Source: an uncultured Bacteroidota bacterium | Lineage (GTDB): Bacteria > Bacteroidota > Bacteroidia > Flavobacteriales > Flavobacteriaceae | DNA length: 33,434 nucleotides | Reading direction: 5' to 3' | NCBI GenBank assembly: GCA_902515395.1 | Contig: CABXUL010000019.1 | Coordinates: 1 to 33,434 of the forward strand | Shown: positions 8,987 to 16,339 of the stretch, one piece after another | Layout of the letters: every line of letters starts with the position of its first letter | How positions within the stretch are numbered: the first letter of the stretch is position 1 | Program-made: the position numbers and the translations under genes | The notes under the pieces: generated by a model | Told to the model about the DNA's origin: nothing | Seen by the model: only the letters and a program-made list of their open reading frames with translations | Databases searched by the model: none

Positions 8987-9087
8987 AATTGTTTATTGTC
9001 TTCATTAATAAATATAAGGTTTTTTTAGCTTACTCTTGATTTTTAAAAAAATTATGAATATAGTTGTTAAAGAAAATTATGCTTTAA

Positions 9088-9894
9088 ATGAATATTGCGA
9101 TTTTAGGAGCAGGGTGGTTGGGTTCAGTTTTGGCTAAAAAATATATTGAAAATAATCACAATGTTATAATAAGTACAACTTCTAGGGAAAAGCAAAGTAT
9201 TTTTGAGAAAAACGGACTTAAATCGATGCTAATTGAGGTGAATGAGGACAAAATTATAGGGGATTATAATTTTTTCAATGATATAGAACTATTAATAATT
9301 ACAATTCCTCCAATGCTTCGAAAAAATCGAAATATAAAATATGAGGAAATGATGGAGCGTGTGATTGAAAAAATTGTAAAATTTAAAATAAAAAAGGTAA
9401 TCTATACTAGCAGCACCTCAGTTTATGGATTTCAGAAAGAAAATATTACTGAAAAAAGCAAAACAAATCCAATGTCTGATGCCGCTAAAAAAATTTTAAT
9501 GTGTGAAAAGAAATTACTCGAAAACCCTTCCTTTGAAAGTTGTATAGTTAGACTTGGAGGATTGATCGGCCAGGATAGACATCCCATTTACTCCCTTAGC
9601 AATAAACAAAATCTTCCTAATCCAAAGTCACCAATAAATTTGATACACCAAATAGATGCTGTGGGGATTACTCTTTGTTTATCAGAAAACTGGAATGGTA
9701 ATGAAATTTTTAATGCGGTTACTAAATATCACCCTTCAAGAAAGGATTACTACGTTAGTATTTCAAAAATTGCAAAATTAGCTCCTCCAAAATTTGAAAA
9801 AAAAGGTAAAATACGTGGCGAAATAAGCTCATCTAAACTTTTAGAATTAACAAATTACCAGTTTAAAGTGGAAAACTTGTTAATATTAAATTAA
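9088..9894 (+). CDS. SDR-type NAD(P)-binding protein, YeeZ-like
   Basis: A 268-residue atypical short-chain dehydrogenase/NAD-dependent epimerase-like protein. MNIAILGAGWLGSVLA is a Rossmann nucleotide-binding start with a GxGWLG loop. YTSSTSVYG near residue 110 resembles the active-site Ser region of the extended-SDR family. A YxxxK dyad is not obvious where expected, as in several YeeZ-like proteins, so catalytic activity is uncertain. IVRLGGLIGQDRHP near 167 matches the conserved 'R.ggiyG..R.p' of that family. The ATG at 9088 precedes the first beta strand directly. It is transcribed alone; a weak AT-rich hairpin follows the stop. Substrate unknown. Confidence 0.75.
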   Translation: MNIAILGAGWLGSVLAKKYIENNHNVIISTTSREKQSIFEKNGLKSMLIEVNEDKIIGDYNFFNDIELLIITIPPMLRKNRNIKYEEMMERVIEKIVKFKIKKVIYTSSTSVYGFQKENITEKSKTNPMSDAAKKILMCEKKLLENPSFESCIVRLGGLIGQDRHPIYSLSNKQNLPNPKSPINLIHQIDAVGITLCLSENWNGNEIFNAVTKYHPSRKDYYVSISKIAKLAPPKFEKKGKIRGEISSSKLLELTNYQFKVENLLILN

Positions 9895-9920
9895 GCTTTT
9901 TAACCTTAAAGCTTTCTTTA
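9893..9920 (+). terminator. Weak hairpin after the SDR-like gene
   Basis: AAGCTTT (9893-9899) pairs with AAAGCTT (9908-9914) around an 8-base loop, overlaps the stop codon and is followed by a U-rich stretch. The stem has only two G-C pairs, so termination would be weak. Confidence 0.3.
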
Positions 9921-9945
9921 ATTTTTACTTTGCAAAAAAAAATAG

Positions 9946-10386
9946 TTGTCTAGTAAAACACAATTTTTCGCCAAACTTGAAAAAATTCTTACTTTTTTAA
10001 AAAATTCTAAGTTAGAGTATTTAAAGGCTTCAGACCGATTCAATCTTCCACAGAACAAAAGATTTTTTAATATGCAGGCTACTTTAAGAAACCGATTTTT
10101 TCAAGACATTGCCTCTTTACTTAGATCAATGAATGTTGAAATGGACAATCTTGTAATTAATAAATTAAATTTTGAGCAAATTGTTACCTCATCAAATACT
10201 AAAATTAACCAAAGTCATTTGGAAAAATGCATTGAATTAGATAAACAGTTAGTTAAGTTATATGAGGAAGCTCTTGAAATTGATCCTAACCAGGATGTTT
10301 TAATACATCAAAATGAAAAAATTGCTCATGTCATTCAAGAAAATATTCATTTTTTGGAGAACGCAGGGTATGTTTTAGAAACCTGA
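9946..10386 (+). CDS. Helical protein, probably DUF2383/PA2169-like four-helix bundle
   Basis: A 146-residue, almost wholly helical, soluble protein without a signal peptide. Helical segments cover about 4-26, 36-64, 80-110 and 118-142. The pattern of an N-terminal helix, then EYLKASDRF, then a helix with RNRFFQDIASLLRSMN resembles the ferritin-like DUF2383 (PA2169) family; this is a resemblance by eye, not a confirmed match. No clear metal-binding ExxH pair is seen. The start is TTG at 9946; no ATG lies before the first helix. A near-consensus box (TACTTTG, 9926-9932) sits 13 bp upstream, suggesting a very short leader. Its last 40 bp overlap the convergent lipoprotein gene. Confidence 0.6.
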   Translation: MSSKTQFFAKLEKILTFLKNSKLEYLKASDRFNLPQNKRFFNMQATLRNRFFQDIASLLRSMNVEMDNLVINKLNFEQIVTSSNTKINQSHLEKCIELDKQLVKLYEEALEIDPNQDVLIHQNEKIAHVIQENIHFLENAGYVLET

Positions 10387-10913
10387 TAAATTAATTTATT
10401 ATTTCCAAAACTATCTAGAGGAATCTCACGCTCTTCAACAAAACTAACCATACGACTCAACAATATATTGTATTCCAAATAAAGTTCATCCAGTGAATTA
10501 TTTAATTTTTGACTCTGATTATTAGATGCGTAAAAATGACACTTAATTATTTGGGTCTGTACTACTTTAATTCTACTGTAGACGGGAAGTCCATCAAAAG
10601 TCTTTGGAAAAGGGGACTGTAGTAATTGCTTTGTGATCTTGTAGAGTTCTGATAAAAAAATAATCACACCCTTGGGGTTTAGTTTAGACAAGTCCTCCAT
10701 AGATTCTTTAAATAATATAAAGTCTGGCCACTCATCAATCTTATTTTTCAAAATAAAATCAGATGTAAACTGAGTGAGCTTAACTGCATTTTCCGGAGTA
10801 CTAATGAACAATGAATCTATAAGCTTATTCTCACTAGCACTTTTTACCAAAGCATTATTATTACATGAGATAAAAAGTAACGTTAATAAAATGATGTTCT
10901 TAAAAACAGACAT
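10347..10913 (-). CDS. Small putative lipoprotein of unknown function
   Basis: A 188-residue protein with a lipoprotein signal peptide: MSVFK, then a hydrophobic core (about 6-15), then LFISC with the lipidated cysteine at residue 17. The residues after Cys (NNNALV) lack the acidic surface-export signal known from some Bacteroidota lipoproteins, so a periplasm-facing location is more likely. The mature part is mainly helical; I recognise no domain. The ATG at 10913 lies 4 bp past a perfect TAnnTTTG box, so the mRNA is probably leaderless. The 3' end overlaps the opposing helical-protein gene by 40 bp. It follows cruF by 17 bp but appears to have its own promoter. Confidence 0.7.
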   Translation of the reverse strand: MSVFKNIILLTLLFISCNNNALVKSASENKLIDSLFISTPENAVKLTQFTSDFILKNKIDEWPDFILFKESMEDLSKLNPKGVIIFLSELYKITKQLLQSPFPKTFDGLPVYSRIKVVQTQIIKCHFYASNNQSQKLNNSLDELYLEYNILLSRMVSFVEEREIPLDSFGNNKLIYQVSKTYPAFSKK

Positions 10914-10917
10914 ATTT

Positions 10918-10925
10918 CAAAAGTA
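10918..10925 (-). promoter_or_regulatory. TAnnTTTG box of a probably leaderless lipoprotein gene
   Basis: Minus-strand TACTTTTG is a perfect -7 consensus. Its final G is only 4 bp before the ATG at 10913, so transcription would begin at or next to the start codon. It fills most of the 17-bp gap after cruF. Confidence 0.45.
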
Positions 10926-10930
10926 GTGAA

Positions 10931-11590
10931 TTACAATCCGACTGTAGTGTGTTTAATTAACAATACACTGAAAAAAATTATTTGTAATAGGTAGAGATGA
11001 TGTGGAAATGAGCCATTGATTCTTGCTTTTAAAAAATAATATCCAAATTGAAGGAAAATAGCCACCGCTGCCCAGCCCAAATAATTTTGTAATGGGGCTT
11101 CCTTTCCTTCAAATACCCAAAAATCAAGAACTGGAGCTAAAGGCTCCATAAGTAAGTCTAGAAAAAGCATCAAACCCGCACCAATCAATACTCGCATAAA
11201 TTTATTAAAATAAAACTGTTGGGCAATTGCACCAGTAATAACAGTTAGTATGGCCCAATTAACTCCTATCAAAAGAGGGACGCCCATTAGTTTAGTGCCT
11301 AGCTGACTACCGTATTGATAATCTCCAAAAATCCAACCAAATTGAACCCCCAAAATCTCTGTGATCATTCCAATAAAAAAACCTAAAAGAATAATAGTTA
11401 TAACTCGCTTATTCCCTTTACAATTAATTAATAATAAAATAAAATTCAGAGTTAAGTTTAGCGGTGTAAATGAAATGAACCAATTTGAATTTACATATAT
11501 AATGCCCAATATACCACTTACATGAAACAACCATATTAAAGCAATAGAAATATTTTCAATATTAAGTTTAGTATTTGACATTTGATGCAT
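10931..11590 (-). CDS. cruF: Carotenoid biosynthesis membrane protein, CruF-type 1',2'-hydratase
   Basis: A polytopic membrane protein of the DUF422/CruF family, which adds water across the 1,2 double bond of the acyclic psi end of carotenoids to give a tertiary 1-hydroxyl. About seven hydrophobic segments are visible across its 219 residues. Family hallmarks are GDYQYGSQLGTKLMGVPLLI near 90-109, GVNWAIL after it, DLLMEPLAPVLDFW near 145-158 and the following NYLGW. It sits last in the crtA-like/crtD/cruF operon. The ATG at 11590 overlaps the end of crtD by 23 bp; a second in-frame ATG at 11581 leaves a 14-bp overlap, and either fits. The overlap implies translational coupling. The family is clear; the exact substrate is inferred from the neighbouring CrtD. 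Confidence 0.82.
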   Translation of the reverse strand: MHQMSNTKLNIENISIALIWLFHVSGILGIIYVNSNWFISFTPLNLTLNFILLLINCKGNKRVITIILLGFFIGMITEILGVQFGWIFGDYQYGSQLGTKLMGVPLLIGVNWAILTVITGAIAQQFYFNKFMRVLIGAGLMLFLDLLMEPLAPVLDFWVFEGKEAPLQNYLGWAAVAIFLQFGYYFLKARINGSFPHHLYLLQIIFFSVLLIKHTTVGL

Positions 11591-13049
11591 TGGGTATCAA
11601 GTCAGTTGCAATCTTAGCAGAAAGCAAACAAAGAGGAATCCCTCCTCCAGGATGAACACTACCTCCGCAAAAATATAAATTTTTAATTTTTGAACTAAAA
11701 TTAGGATGCCTAAGGAAAGCAGCTACCCTACTATTACTTGAACTACCGTACAAAGCCCCTAAATGACTTCCTGTTTTCTGAGAAATCATTGGTGGAGTCA
11801 TTACAGATTCCTTTTCAATTATTTTTTCTAATTTGACATTTAAAATAGTACTGAGTTTATCAATAACTTTTTTTCTTAAATCATCTTTTATCATATTCCA
11901 ATCCTGACCTAAATCGGGAGGAGTATTAATCATAACAAACCAATTTTCGCATCCCTTTGGAGCATCTTGTGGAACATCTTTTGAAGTAACATTAACATAA
12001 ATTGTAAAGTCATCTGAAACCACTTTTTTCTGGAAAATTGATTGAAATTCATTTTTATAGTCTTTGGAAAAAAATACATTATGGAGATCTAATTGATTGA
12101 ATTTTCTTTTTATCCCCCAATAAAAAATTACTGCTGAGCTTGAGGCTTCCTGGTTTAAGATTCTTTTGGGAGCTTCGAGCTTTTGCAAAAGGTATTTATA
12201 AGTAGGAAATACATCCATGTTAGAAAAAACATAATCATAGAATTTCCTTTTATTATCGACAGTAATACCAACAGCATTTCTTTGTTTCAAAATTATCTCC
12301 TGAACTTTACTCCCCATTTTAAAATTAACTCCCTTTCTTTTCGCAAGTTCAAAAAGAGAATTCGTAATCTGAACCATTCCCCCCTCTGGAACAAAAGTGC
12401 CATATTCTTGCTCTAAATGCTGAATCAATGTCATAATTCCAGGAGTTTTGAATGGTGATGAGCCATTGTAAGTTGCAAATCGATCGTACATTTGAACTAA
12501 ATGGGGCTCCTTTAACTGTTTAGAATTAACTGAGTGCAAGTTTTGACTTATTTCAAAACTATTCAATTTTAAGATTGCTTTTATTGTTTGTTTATTTAGA
12601 AAACTCGAAAGTTTATGAAGTGATTGCTCCAAAAAAAGAGGAGCCGTTAAATCATATTTGAGCTTTGCATTGAGTAAATATTTTTCTAAGACTTTTGAAT
12701 CAACACCCAACTTTTTCTCAACTTCATTAAAAAAAAGGATTTTATCTGAATAAGCACTTAACTCAACTCCATCTTCCCAAAAATATTTACAAGCAATTCT
12801 TTTCTTTTTATAAGTAAAAAAATCAGAGGGTTTTTCATCAAATAATTGAAAAAGTTCATCAACATAATTTGGCATTGTGAATAATGGTGGGCCAGCATCA
12901 AAACGATAATCTCCAATTCGAAATGAGGTTAACTTTCCGCCAGGGTATGAATTCGCCTCAAAGACATCAACTTTATAACCTTTCTTTACAAGTCTTATCG
13001 CACTTGCTATTCCAGCGATGCCAGCTCCAATTACTACTGCTTTTCTCAT
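11568..13049 (-). CDS. crtD: CrtI-superfamily carotenoid desaturase, probably 1-hydroxycarotenoid 3,4-desaturase
   Basis: A 493-residue FAD-dependent desaturase. The N-terminus has the dinucleotide-binding motif VVIGAGIAGIASAIRL followed by VDVFEANSYPGGKL; the C-terminus has the FAD/substrate motif FCGGSVHPGGGIPLCL. The 'HPGGGIPL' form is typical of the CrtD branch, whereas the second desaturase in this window ends in a CrtI-like TVPGPGVPP. CrtD introduces the 3,4 double bond after 1-hydroxylation, and the next gene encodes the CruF hydratase, which supports the assignment. Its ATG overlaps the TGA of the crtA-like gene (ATGA) and its 3' end overlaps cruF, so the three genes form one coupled operon. 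A second phytoene desaturase cannot be fully excluded. Confidence 0.8.
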   Translation of the reverse strand: MRKAVVIGAGIAGIASAIRLVKKGYKVDVFEANSYPGGKLTSFRIGDYRFDAGPPLFTMPNYVDELFQLFDEKPSDFFTYKKKRIACKYFWEDGVELSAYSDKILFFNEVEKKLGVDSKVLEKYLLNAKLKYDLTAPLFLEQSLHKLSSFLNKQTIKAILKLNSFEISQNLHSVNSKQLKEPHLVQMYDRFATYNGSSPFKTPGIMTLIQHLEQEYGTFVPEGGMVQITNSLFELAKRKGVNFKMGSKVQEIILKQRNAVGITVDNKRKFYDYVFSNMDVFPTYKYLLQKLEAPKRILNQEASSSAVIFYWGIKRKFNQLDLHNVFFSKDYKNEFQSIFQKKVVSDDFTIYVNVTSKDVPQDAPKGCENWFVMINTPPDLGQDWNMIKDDLRKKVIDKLSTILNVKLEKIIEKESVMTPPMISQKTGSHLGALYGSSSNSRVAAFLRHPNFSSKIKNLYFCGGSVHPGGGIPLCLLSAKIATDLIPNASNVKY

Positions 13050-13747
13050 GAATCTTTTTTTGTGTTAATGAATCCAGTATCCGATAGAACCTGAAATCTG
13101 GCAAAAAGATCCTCACTATACCATTTCTGCTTTCTGGTTTTTTTAATAATATCAGAATGAATCTTACTTGAATATGCAAAATTATTTACTGAGTCAAAGC
13201 TATCCCATAAGCTTAAAGTAGCTTGCTGAATAAAGGGCCATTCTCCTATACCCTTAAAATATTTGACTCCTTTTGCTTGCTCAATTGCTGCACTTGCAGC
13301 TGGAACAGATTTCCAAAAAGAAATCAATTTAGAGAATCGTAAAGTGGCTCTGGTAATGATAGCTACTGGCATTTTTTTTACATATTTATTAGGTTTTTGC
13401 TCAGGAAATGGATTTTGACCACTCCAAAAACCGTTACTTTTTAGAGATATCATTTTTATTGTTCTAGTTGCAAATGCTTTGCTTTTATATCGGTTGATTG
13501 TCTTATTTTTTTCAAAAAAGTCAGAAGCTGCATTTTCGGATTCCCAAACTCCTAAAAGAGCATAAGTCCCAAAATCTGGTCGTAAACTAAATCCATTTCC
13601 ACCTCCTGTTCCCAATAATTTTAGAAAAAAAAGTCCATTTGTTTTTTGAATTTTTCGATGTAAAAGACCCATTTGAGTAAAAGCCCAGGGTTTATTTTTT
13701 TTAAATTTGAAAAAAGTAATTGTTGTCAAACTCTCCATCCTCCTCAT
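13046..13747 (-). CDS. crtA: CrtA-like spheroidene monooxygenase family protein
   Basis: A 233-residue protein of the CrtA family, haem-containing monooxygenases that oxidise C-2 of carotenoid psi ends to a 2-keto or 2-hydroxy group. Conserved blocks are LLGTGGGNGFSLRPDFGTYA near 45-64, VAIITRATLRFSKLISFWKS, then IGEWPFIQQATLSLWDS, and near the C-terminus KWYSEDLFARFQVL; all match the family in order. It is the first gene of the leftward carotenoid operon, overlapping crtD by ATGA. The ATG at 13747 is followed three codons later by a second ATG (13738); either may be the start. CrtA is best known from purple bacteria, so its substrate in this organism is inferred. Confidence 0.78.
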   Translation of the reverse strand: MRRMESLTTITFFKFKKNKPWAFTQMGLLHRKIQKTNGLFFLKLLGTGGGNGFSLRPDFGTYALLGVWESENAASDFFEKNKTINRYKSKAFATRTIKMISLKSNGFWSGQNPFPEQKPNKYVKKMPVAIITRATLRFSKLISFWKSVPAASAAIEQAKGVKYFKGIGEWPFIQQATLSLWDSFDSVNNFAYSSKIHSDIIKKTRKQKWYSEDLFARFQVLSDTGFINTKKDS

Positions 13748-14004
13748 AAAAATTTAAGAATATAAAATTATGAATAAATCATTTAATTTTTATTAAAATT
13801 AAGTCCTTAAAAATGATTCTGTTAGGATTTTAGAATTTCTCTTTATTAGATATAATTGCGAAGGGATCAAGTAAACTACTCGGAAATAAACAACTTAAAG
13901 ATGACTACAAAAGTTTTATAAAAATTGTGAAATAAAATAAGAAATGAATTTGAAATGGGTTCTGAGTTTTTTTAAATTGGTTATCTTTAAGAAAATATAA
14001 AATT
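13748..14004. other. Spacer between the divergent carotenoid operon and the channel region
   Basis: 257 bp of AT-rich sequence with no convincing ORF. Near-consensus boxes appear toward each side: minus-strand TAATTTTA at 13770-13763 for the crtA-like gene and plus-strand TATCTTTA at 13982-13989 for the small membrane ORF. I see no recognisable light- or B12-regulator operator. Confidence 0.4.
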
Positions 14005-14091
14005 ATGTCTCCATCATTTGTAGCCTTTGTTGTTATAGTTACCACTTTAGGTGTTTTAATTGGTATATTCATAGACATTTCGAAAAAATAA
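14005..14091 (+). CDS. 28-residue single-helix membrane miniprotein
   Basis: An ORF too short for ordinary gene calling. ATG at 14005 to TAA at 14091 encodes 28 residues: a short MSPSF start, one strongly hydrophobic stretch of about 17 residues (AFVVIVTTLGVLIGIFI) and a polar DISKK tail with two lysines at the end. That is a clean single transmembrane helix. It ends four bases before the TTG start of the K+ channel gene, so the two would share a transcript. A near-consensus -7 box (TATCTTTA, 13982-13989) lies 15 bp upstream. No family recognised. It could be a channel accessory peptide, an unrelated small membrane protein or a chance ORF. Confidence 0.5.
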   Translation: MSPSFVAFVVIVTTLGVLIGIFIDISKK

Positions 14092-14095
14092 AACA

Positions 14096-14806
14096 TTGAA
14101 GTCCTTTTCAAAATTAGATAGATTCATATACCTACTAATCATTGTGAATGTAATTGCGATGATATTAGAGTCCCATGAAAATATAAGTAATCTTTATGGC
14201 AATAGTTTATTTATTTTTGAAGCGATATCGATTTATATTTTTTCTTTTGAATACTTATACAGGGTTTATTTAGCCTTCAGAGAGAAAAAATTTAAAGGGG
14301 TATTGAAATATGTTTTTAGCGTCTATGGATTAATTGATCTTATTTCCATTTTACCATTCTACTTGAACCAATTTGTGAAGTTAGATGGAAGGTTCTTTAG
14401 GATACTTAGACTATTTCGATTGACTAGAATATTTAAGTTAGGTAGAGATAGCGAATCTTTAAAGCTTTTTATAAAAGCTTTAACAGCTGTAAAAAGCGAA
14501 CTAAAATTTACGCTTTTCTTATCTATACTTACCATCTTATTTTCTGCCTCTGCAATTTACTATCTAGAAAATGAAGCACAACCCGAAAAGTTTTCAAGTA
14601 TCACAGAATCAATCTGGTGGGCAACAGTTTCTCTGGCTACAGTTGGTTATGGAGATGTTTATCCAATAACCGCAGGAGGTAAAATCTTTGCTTCTATAAT
14701 TTCATTAATAGGCATAGGAGTTGTTGCTATTCCAACTGGAATAATTAGCGCCTCTTTTGTAGAAGAAATTCACTCTCAAAGAAGAAGTAAAAATAGAGAT
14801 AATTAG
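14096..14806 (+). CDS. Voltage-gated potassium channel subunit (six-TM, Kv-like)
   Basis: A 236-residue inner-membrane ion channel expected to work as a tetramer. S1 is about 10-24, S2 38-60 and S3 72-91. S4 carries arginines at every third position (R99, R102, R105, R108, R111), the voltage-sensor signature. S5 is about 137-156, the pore loop has the selectivity filter TVGYGD at 182-187, and S6 is about 196-222. The cytoplasmic tail is very short and has no RCK or cyclic-nucleotide domain. The start is TTG at 14096, since the next ATG would remove S1. It lies 4 bp after the 28-codon membrane ORF and 75 bp before crtI. It may set K+ permeability; no link to pigments can be shown. Confidence 0.9.
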   Translation: MKSFSKLDRFIYLLIIVNVIAMILESHENISNLYGNSLFIFEAISIYIFSFEYLYRVYLAFREKKFKGVLKYVFSVYGLIDLISILPFYLNQFVKLDGRFFRILRLFRLTRIFKLGRDSESLKLFIKALTAVKSELKFTLFLSILTILFSASAIYYLENEAQPEKFSSITESIWWATVSLATVGYGDVYPITAGGKIFASIISLIGIGVVAIPTGIISASFVEEIHSQRRSKNRDN

Positions 14807-14867
14807 TTGTTCCTGATATTTGAATTTTAAAAATTAAATTCTTTAGTTAAATAAACTAGTTAATTAA

Positions 14868-14875
14868 TAATTTTG
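14868..14875 (+). promoter_or_regulatory. TAnnTTTG box directly upstream of crtI
   Basis: TAATTTTG is a perfect -7 consensus ending 6 bp before the ATG at 14882, so the crtI mRNA would be leaderless or nearly so. Its last three bases form the in-frame TTG at 14873 that might be mistaken for a start. Confidence 0.5.
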
Positions 14876-14881
14876 TATGTA

Positions 14882-16339
14882 ATGAAAAAGAAAATTACCA
14901 TTATAGGTTCTGGCTTCTCATCTTTATCTGCTGCTTGTTATCTAGCTAAATCAGGTCACAAAGTAAATATTTATGAGAAAAACAGTTCCCCAGGTGGTAG
15001 AGCTAGGCAATTAAAAAAAGATGGATTTATATTTGATATTGGCCCTTCTTGGTATTGGATGCCAGACATATTTGAAAGGTTTTTTAATGATTTTGGAAAG
15101 TCAGTTGATGATTACTATGAATTAGAGAGATTAGATCCAGGCTATCAAGTTTACTTTGGTAAAAATGATTCTATTTATATTGGAGACCATTTAGAAAAGA
15201 TCTATAATGTATTTGAGGGAGTTGAAAAGGGAAGTGCACAGAAATTAAAAAAATTCATTCAAAAAGCTTCAGATAATTACAAAATAGCGATGAATGATCT
15301 CGTTTATCGTCCTGGTATTTCACCACTTGAACTTATAACGCCTGAAACCATTAAAAAGTTGGGTTACTTTTTTTCAAACGTCAAAAAAGAGGTTACTAAT
15401 GAATTTAAAAACCCTAAACTAACTCAAATTCTTCAGTTTCCTGTTTTGTTCCTCGGCGCAAAACCTGCTGATACCCCTGCATTTTATAATTTTATGAACT
15501 TTGCAGACTTTGGTCTGGGAACTTGGCACCCAAAAAACGGAATGTATAGTATAGTGGAGGCAATGGTCAGTTTGGCCAAAAGCCTCGGGGTAAAGATTTT
15601 CTTAAATAGCCCTGTTGAGGAGATTTTATTAGAAAAAAATAAAGCCATAGGAATTAAAATCAAGAATGAAATAATTTTATCAGATATTATTTTGAGTGGA
15701 GCAGATTATCACCATACAGAAACTCTGATTGCTTCGAATTTCCGAGCATATAGTGAGGCCTATTGGGATAAAAAAGTTTTTGCTCCCTCTTCATTGCTTT
15801 TTTACATAGGCATAGATAAGAAAGTTAAAAACGTTTCCCATCATACATTATTTTTTGATGTTAATTTTGACTCCCATGCAAGTGCAATTTATGATAATGC
15901 AAAATGGCCAGATGAACCACTTTTTTATGCAAATTTCCCCTCTATTTCAGATCCTAATATGGCACCTGAGGGAAAGGAAACATGTTTTATTCTTATACCA
16001 ATTGCTCCAGGACTAGAAGATAGTGAATCGCTTAGAAAAAAATATTTTGATATCGTTTTTAATCGACTGGAAAAATTAACTGGTCAGCAACTTAGAAATG
16101 ATATTCTATTTAAAGAATCTTTTTGTGTAAATGACTTTATTTCTGCTTACAATTCATATAAAGGAAATGCTTATGGGATGGCTAATACATTATTTCAAAC
16201 TGCTTTTCTTCGTCCTAAATTAAAGAGCAAAAAGGTTAAAAATTTATTTTTTTCGGGACAGCTTACAGTTCCAGGACCTGGTGTGCCTCCAGCACTTATT
16301 TCAGGTAAACTAGTTGCTGGACTAATTGAAAAGAATTAA
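14882..16339 (+). CDS. crtI: Phytoene desaturase
   Basis: A 485-residue FAD-dependent desaturase that converts phytoene toward lycopene by stepwise introduction of double bonds. The N-terminal FAD-binding motif TIIGSGFSSLSAACYLA is followed by VNIYEKNSSPGGRARQ and DIGPSWYWMPDIFE; the C-terminus has FFSGQLTVPGPGVPPALISG, the bacterial CrtI signature. I take the start as ATG 14882: the in-frame TTG nine bases earlier lies inside the promoter box, and the intervening ATG is out of frame and followed at once by a stop. It is transcribed away from the crtD operon. The end overlaps the convergent membrane-protein gene by 4 bp. Phytoene synthase is not in the window. Confidence 0.9.
   Translation: MKKKITIIGSGFSSLSAACYLAKSGHKVNIYEKNSSPGGRARQLKKDGFIFDIGPSWYWMPDIFERFFNDFGKSVDDYYELERLDPGYQVYFGKNDSIYIGDHLEKIYNVFEGVEKGSAQKLKKFIQKASDNYKIAMNDLVYRPGISPLELITPETIKKLGYFFSNVKKEVTNEFKNPKLTQILQFPVLFLGAKPADTPAFYNFMNFADFGLGTWHPKNGMYSIVEAMVSLAKSLGVKIFLNSPVEEILLEKNKAIGIKIKNEIILSDIILSGADYHHTETLIASNFRAYSEAYWDKKVFAPSSLLFYIGIDKKVKNVSHHTLFFDVNFDSHASAIYDNAKWPDEPLFYANFPSISDPNMAPEGKETCFILIPIAPGLEDSESLRKKYFDIVFNRLEKLTGQQLRNDILFKESFCVNDFISAYNSYKGNAYGMANTLFQTAFLRPKLKSKKVKNLFFSGQLTVPGPGVPPALISGKLVAGLIEKN

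Noticed and set aside
9055-9138. A 27-codon ORF overlapping the start of the SDR-like gene in another frame
   Set aside because: Most of it overlaps the Rossmann start of the real gene and the peptide has no coding character.
12183-12416. Plus-strand ORF inside crtD
   Set aside because: It lies wholly inside a well-supported gene on the other strand and has no recognisable domain.
13728-13747. AGGAGG near the crtA-like start as a Shine-Dalgarno site
   Set aside because: It lies between two in-frame ATGs, directly abutting the second, which is too close to work; other genes here lack such sites, as usual for Bacteroidota.
14873-14881. TTG start for crtI nine bases before the ATG
   Set aside because: The TTG overlaps the promoter box, and the ATG at 14882 already gives the normal CrtI N-terminus.
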